A program made the position numbers and the translations under genes. From Bactericera cockerelli (Eukaryota; Arthropoda; Insecta; Hemiptera; Triozidae), in assembly GCA_024516035.1 (NCBI GenBank), contig CM044961.1, positions 37,103,112-37,167,111 on the forward strand: DNA of 64,000 nt, in the 5' to 3' direction. This document shows, one piece after another, positions 56,187 through 64,000 of this stretch. Below the pieces are notes generated by a model, which saw only the letters and a list, made by a program, of their open reading frames with translations, ran no database searches and was not told the DNA's origin. Numbering within the stretch: the first letter of the stretch is position 1; each line of letters opens with the position of its first letter.

Positions 56187-56225
56187 GTGAGACTCATTTT
56201 CTTGACCACTTCATCCCTTTTCGTT

Positions 56226-56432
56226 GGTGCCCTGGCAGTGATAAAGGCGCTAGTCTTGTAATCCAGGTAGCGCGGGGATCCGTTGGTGCGAAACCGACCC
56301 AATGCGTGAATTTGTTCTCAATTATTTGAGTTTGTGACCACATCAGAGTCTTACTGAAGGTTAGGTGGTAGAAAAGGCTTTTAGTATTAACCTGGCCTAG
56401 TGGTTACTTTCCACAAGAGTATTATTATTATT
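56226..56432 (+). mobile_element. tRNA-derived SINE, family A
   Basis: Plus-strand head GGCAGTGATAAAGGCGCTAG, GTAATCCAGGTAGCG, B box GTTGGTGCGAAACCGACC, the family A body and an (ATT)n tail. Confidence 0.82.
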
Positions 56433-56554
56433 TCATACACTGACTCGTAAACTAGTATCAGTATGTTTTTTCAACGACTAAGAAAAAAGTTTAGATGTTA
56501 ATAGAATATAAGAATAGGAGTTATGTGAATTTCAGATATAGTCAAAGTAATCGA

Positions 56555-56700
56555 TGGTTTTTTTTTTTGGTTTTTTTAATGTCGCTAACATCTGCATGAT
56601 CATATCACGACGGGGGTTTTACTCTCCATTCGTTGGAAACTCACAAACCACTCAATTGACCTCACCCAGCCTGATCGAGGAAGCTAATAGACAGCATCAC
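56555..56700. repeat. Dispersed repeat fragment
   Basis: GACGGGGGTTTTACTCTCCA, TTCGTTGGAAACT and CCTCACCCAGCCTGATCG match the family at 4313 and 40190. Confidence 0.55.
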
Positions 56701-56737
56701 GGCGATTCGAATTTGAATAGTCAGGAACATACTACAT

Positions 56738-57051
56738 ATTATTACCCATCGAGATTCTATGTCGTTAAGTTACCAGGTATTGGGATTCTATGTCGTTACG
56801 TTACCAGGTATTGGGATTCTATATCGTTACGTTACCAGGTATTGGGATTCTATGTCGTTACGTTACCAGGTATTGGGATTCTATGTCGTTACGTTACCAG
56901 GTATGTCCTTGCGTTACCAGGTATTGGGATTCTATGTCGTTACGTTACCAGGTATTGGGATTCTATGTCGTTACGTTACCAGGTATTGGGATTCTATGTC
57001 GTTACGTTACCAGGTATTGGGATTCTATGTCGTTATGTTACCAGGTATTGG
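56738..57051. repeat. 31-bp minisatellite
   Basis: About ten copies of a 31-bp unit with GTTACCAGGTATTGGGATTC. The period is not a multiple of three, so all three plus frames read the same peptide units; not a gene. Confidence 0.95.
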
Positions 57052-57179
57052 AGCACCCTGCTCTACATAAACATGGTGTACTTTTCTTCAACTCGGGAAT
57101 AATATCCGCCCGAAGAAGATAGAAATAGCTATTTAATATTTGCAGAAGAACATTATTACACACAAGTCTTGTGTAAACA

Positions 57180-57584
57180 TTCTCTCTCCTGCTCTCATTC
57201 AGTATTATGATTCTATTATTATGTTCATACTCCTCGCACTCTCTTTCCTTTCTTTCTTCTAATTTCTCCCTTTTTCTTTCTCCTTCCCCTTTCTATTACA
57301 TCCGCTATATTTTCTCTCTTTCTTTCTCTCTTCCTCTCATTTGTTTCTTCTATTCTCTCCCTCTTTCTTTCTCCTTCCTCTTTCTTTAGCATTCATTATA
57401 CTTGTCTGTATCCCTCTTTTTCTTTCTCTCTCTTTCCTTTTTTTCTTCTATTTCCTCCCTCCCCTCCCCTCTTTCTCTCTCCTTCCTCTTTCTTTCTCTC
57501 ACTCTATTTCCTTTCTTTCTTCTATCCCTTTTTCTATTATTTCTATATTTTCTCTGTTCCTCTCTTTTTACTTTCCTTATCCTA
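57180..57584. repeat. CT-rich microsatellite region
   Basis: Irregular (CTTT)n/(CT)n sequence; open frames here are compositional. Confidence 0.85.
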
Positions 57585-57698
57585 TAATAAGGAAAGTATT
57601 GTATTCGTCGAAAATTTGACCTACCCAGCTTTTCACATTTCTGGACGAATCATAGCCTCAGGATACCAAAAAAGTGGTTTTCAGCCATTGGTCCGTGC

Positions 57699-57744
<46 letters not shown>

Positions 57745-58225
57745 CTGTCTGTCTGTCTGTGAACAGGATAACTCAAGAACGGTAAGAGCTAGAGACTTGA
57801 AATTTGGTATGGTAACTAATTTTATACACCAGACGAACCACGAAACTTTTGGTTGAAATCGGCCGCATTCTGCGGCCGCAGGGCCGCAAATATTAGCCGC
57901 AAGCGCCACTTCTTTAAATTGGTTAAAGATACAAAAAAAGTTAGAGAACAACATATTTGTAGAATAAAAAAATAATAGGAGTCTATTCTGATCATTTTTT
58001 TGATATCTTGAACTTTTTGGACCTCGGCCCCAATTTACCGGTATTTTGGGGGGGACCCGGTTTGACTAACTTTTTTATTATTCATCCTAGAAGGGGGTTG
58101 TGACATATCAAATTCAATGATTTTGAAGTGCTGATTACGAATTTTGCATTGATTTTTAGCTATCTGTTACCGTTGAGTCACCAGTGGTGGAATTTGACTT
58201 CTTTTTGGGGGATAAGGAAAGTCGT
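57585..58225. repeat. Dispersed element with TCTG run
   Basis: Begins ATAAGGAAAGTATTGTATTC, carries about 17 CTGT units (57693-57757), AACTCAAGAACGGTAAGAGC and TGAAATTTGGTATGG, and ends at GGGATAAGGAAAGTCGTGTG. The ATAAGGAAAGT at both ends is a direct repeat. Confidence 0.6.
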
Positions 58226-58239
58226 GTGATGTTTACACC

Positions 58240-58330
58240 AGATTTTTTTCTCTCTTCTCTTTCTCTAACATTCACTATACTTGTCTCTATCCCTCTCTTT
58301 CTTTCTCTCTCTCCTTTCTTTCTTCTTTTT

Positions 58331-58373
<43 letters not shown>

Positions 58374-58520
58374 CTTTCTCCTTCCTTTATCTATTACATC
58401 CTCTATTTTTTTTCTCTTTCTCTCCCTCTCGTTTCCTTTCCTCTTCTCTGGTATCCGCTTTTTGCATTGTCTTTCCTGCGTTATATCTCCTCTCTTTCTC
58501 TTTATTTTTCCCTCTCTCTT
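58240..58520. repeat. CT microsatellite
   Basis: (CT)n and (CTTT)n between two mobile elements. Confidence 0.85.
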
Positions 58521-58630
58521 ATATAAAGCATATACAGGGTGGGGCAAAAGTCTGGAAACCCCTGAATAACTTTCGAATGGCTTCTTCGGTAAAATTAAAA
58601 TTTTGTACGGTAAACCGGGCTAATAAGACC

Positions 58631-60782
58631 CAGTGGCGGCTCGTCGGGTGAAGACACTGAAGACATTTTCACCTTATTTTGAACAGTGAAAACACTACTC
58701 ATAATCCCTTGAACATGGCACAATTGATCCAACTCAAAGAAAAAAAAAAAAAAAAAAAAAAAAAAGAGTAAGCTTTGTGTAAAATAGATCAATGCTGCTT
58801 AACATTTCATGTTACTTTCCAAGGAGAACACCAAATGTGAAGACAATTCGAAATTGTCTTCAGTTGTCCTTGAATCAACCAATCAGAGTTGAGTATTTCC
58901 AAGTAGGTATCATGAAATATTAGGCAAGAACTATATCTATGTAATATGCTACTGAGGACAGTCTTCAGTTGTATTCAGTTTACATTATCTACACGACCTC
59001 ATACGAAATGTCACGAAGCCACATACCATGTGCGATGTCATGTGTTTTTGATATTAACATTGTTGCCAGTAGCATTATGCCAGACCTAGGAAACCAGTCA
59101 ATGATTTAGCCTCACATATCTAGCACAATCTTGTAATATTAAAAAAAAAAAAATAATAATAATAACGTAGGCGTTAGGAAAGCAGGATTTTGTGTCAGGA
59201 ATTTTGAATATTATTTCTCATTTTTTGGGTTCTAGTTTTGTACATAGTTCCTAAACGATAGCCGATACCAATAAATTTTAACTATTTATGTATCTTGTCA
59301 ACTATAGTCTTATAAAGGACATCTCGATTGAAGTCAAATCTCGGAAATAATTATTTAATGTAGGTACCGAAATTGAGCCAAATAAGATAATCTGGTATCT
59401 AGTTGTTCCAAGAAGTTTTTAAATAGGGACAATGGTGGTACTGTTTAAGATCCTGACTATGGAACCACTTTTAAAAAAATCATGAAATTAGACGTGTTGA
59501 AATGAAATTCTCAAGAGAAAATTCTGTTCAGGCGGTGTAGTATTATTTTTTCAAATAAATAAATACATCTTACATGATTTGAGGGATTTCTTTAAATTTA
59601 AAATATAGCTCTTGAAGTTTGTAGAAATTTAGCTATGAAATTAACTTGGCAACATTGTATCTCTTATCTTTAGAATGTAAACAAAACTTGTGGCGCACTT
59701 TTTAAATTTTATTAGATTATTCATTATTTTCAAATCGTTTCAACGGTAATCAAGTGACTTTTAATTGGTGTAACTAATTAATAAAGTTATTTCCCAGTAT
59801 TTGATACAGGATAGAAACATTTTCCCTACCTGATCTGACCTGTGCTTTTCATAATAAGTTGAATATGAAGTAGCTATGTACTTCTTTCAGTGTCAGAAAT
59901 AACATTATAATTATGCAGGTAGCTAAGCACACAGCTTCCAGTGAAGTAGGTACTTAAAATTATAAGGCAATATCTGTGTTTTTCATAAATAGTCATTTAA
60001 ACATCAATGGTAACACAAATTTAAGCTGATTTTAAATTTGTAGTAAGTATGTTTTCTTAGATTTATTTTGTAATCTGGTGGTGGATTTTCTTGCAGTTTT
60101 GGATTGTAATTTTTAGTCTTCAACTAACTTTCTTTCCTTCCCAGTTCTAACCCCTCTTTAAAATGTTGTACCTACCTATCTACTGAGGTATAATCCTAAT
60201 ATTTTTATTTTAATTCCGTTTTACCAACTTTTAGTTAATATTTTTTATTAAGATGAATGAATACCTAAATATTTTTTATTAAGATGAATATTTCAAAGAA
60301 ACAATGAGATTCCCACAAAATCATGGGGTTCAAACATTAAAAGTAACCCCATTCAGATTAAGAAGTAATGAGTCTAAGAAAGATATTATGATTACTGGAT
60401 GTCCAATTTCTCCAATTACTATGTATAACCACCACTAAAAAAGTAAAGCAAATGCCTGCCCCACAGCCATACAGTTCAAGCCTGAATGGCTTATGAAAAA
60501 TGAATGGCTGTGTACCAGCTCAAGTGTTGACAAATTGTTCTGCTGGCCTTGTTTATTCATTAAGTACCAAGTGTTCTCCAAAAAAAGTACCTATAAAAAC
60601 TTATATGATGCAAAACTGGTATGAGAGAAAATCATGCTCTGCAGGGAAACAGCCATAACTTACAATGGGCTGTGTTTATGAGACCATAAGAACTAAGATC
60701 TGATAAATTAATAATTTTATTTTTTCAATACTTCTGGGTATAATTTGTCTTCACCTAGTCTTGAAGTCAGGAGCCGCCACTG
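58631..60782. mobile_element. Non-autonomous hAT element with 8-bp target duplication
   Basis: Ends CAGTGGCGGCTC and GAGCCGCCACTG (12-bp perfect), flanked by ATAAGACC at 58623-58630 and 60783-60790. 2152 bp, AT-rich, no open frame resembling a transposase. Contains an A-run at about 58739-58765. Confidence 0.92.
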
Positions 60783-60980
60783 ATAAGACCTTCTTTTAGA
60801 GTCGGGTTGATTTTTGTTACCAGCCCCTATATCGGGGCCAGAGGGGCCAACTTCATTTTTTTAAATACGAACCCCCACCTTGCGATACATTTTTGAAAAG
60901 GTCTTTAAATAACAAATACATTGGTGCAAATTTTATTTTTTTAATATTAACTGTTTGCAAATGGCGTCCAACTTTCTGTA

Positions 60981-61270
60981 TGCAGTAAAGTCTGGAAACC
61001 CCTGAATATCTTTCGAAATGGTTTTCTCAGTAAATTTAAAATTGTGTACGGTAATCCTTGGTAATTAGACCTTATATTAGAATGGGACAGATTTTTTTAT
61101 CGGCCCCCATGTCATGGCCAGGGAGGACAACTTCATTTTTTTAAATACGAAACCCCACTTTGCGATACATTTTTGGAAAGGTCTAATTACCCCGACTTAC
61201 CGTGCACAATTTTAAATTTACTGAGAAAGCCCTTTCAAAAGATATTCAGGGGTTTCCAGACTTTACTGCA
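60981..61270. mobile_element. Inner mariner-like MITE at the palindrome centre
   Basis: Ends TGCAGTAAAGTCTGGAAACC and GGTTTCCAGACTTTACTGCA, TA on both sides (60979-60980, 61271-61272). The interior is a diverged version of the outer element (CTTCATTTTTTTAAATACGA shared). Confidence 0.85.
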
Positions 61271-61558
61271 TACACAAAGTTGGACGCCATTTGCAAACAG
61301 TTAATATTAAAAAAATAAAATTTGCACCAATGTATTTCTTATTTAAAGACCTTTTCAAAAATGTATCGCAAGGTGGGGGTTCGTATTTAAAAAAATGAAG
61401 TTGGCCCCCCTGGCCCCGACATGGGGACCGGTAACAAAAATCGACCCCACTCTAAAAGAAGGTCTTATTAGCCCGGTTTACCTTACGAAATTTTAATTTT
61501 ACCGAAGAAGCCATTCGAAAGTTATTCAGGGGTTTCCAGACTTTTGCCCCACCCTGTA

Positions 61559-62110
61559 TTATTGTTTTCTTAATATCCTGCTGGACAGAGAGGAACAAAC
61601 GCCTCAAGTTTTCATTTCATCCAGAAGAATCTAGCATTGTGCAATAACACAATACATGGTAAATATATAGATATACATACATAGCAAGTACATAAATGTA
61701 TATCCACTGTATGAACGGAGATAAAGAGGGAAAGACCAACACACATGTGCTGGCTTGTGCTAATTGTAGAACAGTATCTTACTTTTTCCCTTTCTCTCTC
61801 TCTCGCTCTCTTTTTCTATCTCCCTCCCTCTCTTATCACTCTGAAAATCAGAAAAAAGGATATAGAATACAGAAAAAAAGCTAAAAACATAATACAGAAA
61901 AAAAGAGAATCAGTTGGATGAAAAAAAATGATTGAAAAAAACATGAAAGATGAGTACAGAGGTGATTTCCGAAACTAAATAATATTTTTTTCGTGAATGG
62001 ATAAATATTGATAAAGCATCTCTATGCAACGTGCCATCAGTATTAAAAAAGTTATAAACGATTTTCTTAAAAGTCTGCAAATAGATTTTTCTTAAATCTG
62101 AAAAGAAAAT
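61559..62110. other. Intron 15, no feature
   Basis: Short CT run at about 61790-61835. No gene. Confidence 0.4.
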
Positions 62111-62114
62111 TATT

Positions 62115-62740
62115 GAAAAGTGAATATTTTCTATTACAAATGTTGGATCTGTTTTTAAGCAAAAATATAGTCGAACATTCTATGTTTATATTCAACACGT
62201 TTTTCCAGAATGATGAAAATATCTTTGACCCATCTCATCCGCTGTTTTGAATTTTCCTATGTTGCATTTTCAAGTTTTGCAGTATTGTAAAGTGAATAAT
62301 GTTTATTACTAGTGTTGGATCTGTTCTTCAACAAAAATATAGTCGAACATTATATGTCTGTATTCAACACGTTTTTTTTTTTTAATGATAAAAATATCTT
62401 TGACCCATCTCATACGCTGTTTTGAATTTTCCTATGTTGCATTTTCCAGTTTTGCATTAATTTTGCAACGTCGCACTTTAGTTTGTGACATCGCATTCCC
62501 AGTTGTCTCTTCTTTCTTACTGAAAATTCATTCTCCAAAGTTGCACTCCAATTCTTCACATTAATTTTGCAATGTTGTATTTTTACTTTCCTCATTTTAA
62601 TATTGTCTTTTATTATTGTTATTATTGTCTTTAACTTTCCTCCTGAAACAACTTCGCATTAATTTTGCATTGTTGTATTTTTACTTTCCTTATTTTAATA
62701 TTGTCTTTTATTATTATTGTCTTAACTGTCCTCGTGAAAC
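62115..62740. repeat. Two local tandem duplications
   Basis: A ~180-bp unit (GTTGGATCTGTT, AAAATATAGTCGAACATT, CATCTCAT-CGCTGTTTTGAA) occurs twice at about 62140-62450. A ~100-bp unit (GCATTAATTTTGCA, TTTTTACTTTCCT, ATTTTAATATTGTCTTTTAT) occurs twice at about 62555-62730. Confidence 0.75.
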
Positions 62741-63390
62741 AAGTGCAAGGAGAATAATGTCCCTTCTTTCTTGTTTCTCTTCTGGAAGTGAAACTCTGGA
62801 AGGTGATGGTTGTTAGCTGATTAGAAACTTAACGAGCTGAGAGCCAGGTGACAGCTGCAGAGCGACTATTTTATTTCTATCTGCTGATTAAAGTCGAAAC
62901 AGCTCTCCGGGCAGTGAGATAGGGAGGTGGTTCAAATTAACGGGTTGCGTATTGTTTATTTGTAGGCTTAGAATTATAATTTTAAGGTTAGAATATGTTG
63001 TTGTTGTTGTAGCCAACTTGGCTTCAGCTGGAGGGGCGAGTGATGGTCTCCAGCCAACTTTATTGCACAGTTGGCTCGTCCTGAACCAAATATTTCTATG
63101 TGCGATCAACCATCATGAGGACTTGGACTTTTCTTTATAAGCCACTAGCGAGGTCAGGACTTGGTGGGTGAACAGTCTCAGATTGTAATACTTGTGGGTA
63201 GCTCGTTTGTTAGTTTCTAGTTACGAAATAACTTGGCATTTGAGAGTGACATTCAATCCATATAATTCATGTCCTTTAATTGGTCCAACGATACTGCTAT
63301 AAATACTATTATTGTTCGCATTTACTTTTATTTGAAAGTTTTTAATTTATATTATTTTTATTATTATGATTAAAAAAAAAACAAAAACAA
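62741..63390. other. Intron 15, one dispersed repeat
   Basis: About 62998-63062 carries TTGTTGTAGCCAACTTGGCT and GTGATGGTCTCCAGCCAA, the family at 20810 and 41610. No gene. Confidence 0.45.
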
Positions 63391-63441
63391 AAACGAACAC
63401 AATACTTCCGATTTCTATTATTAGAAATCTATCGGAAGTAA
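63391..63441 (+). repeat. Hairpin-ended dispersed repeat, copy 3
   Basis: AAACGAACACAATACTTCCG, then TTTCTATTATTAGAAATCTA and TCGGAAGTAA; diverged from the copies at 13326 and 16467. Confidence 0.75.
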
Positions 63442-64000
63442 AATAGAGCAAGAAGTTCTGTAAAAAAAATACTAGTCGGTGCATCTATTAAAATCTTCCG
63501 TATCTTGTTCTTTCTTCGTTTATCATTAATTTCATCAGTTGAAGCGAAAGCAGAGCAAATCAGCTGTACAAGTACAAGCTAAAGAACGCTTTCAGTCAGT
63601 GGCAAATCAGCTGTACTGTACAAGTACAAGCTAAGAACGCTTTCAATTAATGCATCTTTACTCAGCAGTCATATTATTTGTAAGGCGCCGAGCTATGAGA
63701 GTAATGATTTATATTTTTTTTAGGTAATGCTCATAAAGCACTTTTTTGGAAAAAAAATAATTAAAGCTTCCCTTCCCAATTTTCAAAAGACTTTTAACAC
63801 CTTGACTGACTCTCTATGGCACCAGCCGCCCATTTCAAAAACACTCTCCACTCTCAAAATCCCCTAATCTCTGTTTCAACAGTCTAACAACTTGGAAAAA
63901 TGTCTTAGAAAAATGACTTGGAAAAAATTTCAACAGCCTCCGTGAGTCAGTATATGTAGAGAAGTGAGAAGTAATCATTCAATCTCTTGAGCACAGGAAA
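63442..64000. other. Window end, intron 15
   Basis: A ~57-bp tandem pair (CAAATCAGCTGTAC, CAAGTACAAGCTAA, GAACGCTTTCA) at about 63556-63648. A fragment of the CCAGAAACACTTTC MITE at about 63824-63890. No exon recognised. Confidence 0.5.

Larger units (their letters stand above)
58533..61558. mobile_element. Palindromic mariner-like MITE with two nested insertions
   Basis: Ends TACAGGGTGGGGCAAAAGTC (58533) and GACTTTTGCCCCACCCTGTA (to 61558), with TA at both termini as in Tc1/mariner. After removing the insert at 58631-60790 the left arm (98+190 bp) is 288 bp, the same length as the right arm (61271-61558, 288 bp). The arms are near-perfect reverse complements. Confidence 0.92.

Noticed and set aside
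54277..54684. Arg-rich open frames over exon 13
   Set aside because: Shadows of the GC-rich IQ exon; no independent signal.
56554..57122. Repetitive 100-180-residue frames (LPGIGILCRYVTRYWDS units)
   Set aside because: Product of a 31-bp minisatellite that reads the same units in three frames; no start or splice context.
58631..60782. Coding capacity for a hAT transposase
   Set aside because: No open frame over about 65 codons and no recognisable transposase motif; treated as non-autonomous.

Overview
This window is animal genomic DNA, most likely from an arthropod and plausibly a hemipteran insect. It is AT-rich, has large introns with GT-AG splice sites, tRNA-derived SINEs, mariner/hAT/Harbinger-type elements, and a LINE with an arthropod-style Inr+DPE promoter. 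The species cannot be named from the sequence alone.

The only host gene I can support is one plus-strand gene for an unconventional class XV myosin (vertebrate MYO15A; Drosophila Myo10A/sisyphus). Fifteen consecutive exons between 3279 and 56186 encode about 880 residues: nearly the whole motor domain (P-loop, switch I, switch II, actin-binding parts), a converter, about three IQ motifs and the start of the tail. The gene runs off both ends: the N-terminus lies upstream and the MyTH4/FERM tail must lie beyond 64000. Two one-base frame breaks, both in or beside C runs (exon 3/exon 4 junction and exon 11), interrupt an otherwise clean reading frame.

The most unusual feature is that tandem repeats repeatedly cover this gene's splice junctions. 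Exon 3 and exon 8 have multiple upstream copies of acceptor plus exon start. Exon 5 and exon 7 have downstream copies of exon end plus donor. Exon 10 has a 30-bp array re-creating its donor, exon 11 has a second acceptor copy, and exon 1 abuts a 35-bp satellite. Next to exons 3, 8 and 10 the copies nearest the functional exon are in frame and free of stops, so use of alternative copies would add short repeated peptides to the motor.

The introns are packed with mobile DNA. The left end (906-3143) holds a 5'-truncated LINE inserted in the 35-bp satellite. At 16519-19081 is a degenerate LINE with a YLDD reverse transcriptase and a restriction-like endonuclease. The 24-kb intron 9 contains a full-length, apparently intact I-group LINE (25544-31491, two ORFs, target-site duplication, poly-A), foldback elements (35191, 39572, 47282) and a 162-bp satellite (45929-47210). 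Intron 15 holds a three-level nest: a hAT element with 8-bp target duplication inside a palindromic mariner-like MITE that also contains a second MITE at its centre. At least two SINE families, several MITEs and long CT/GA microsatellites fill the rest.
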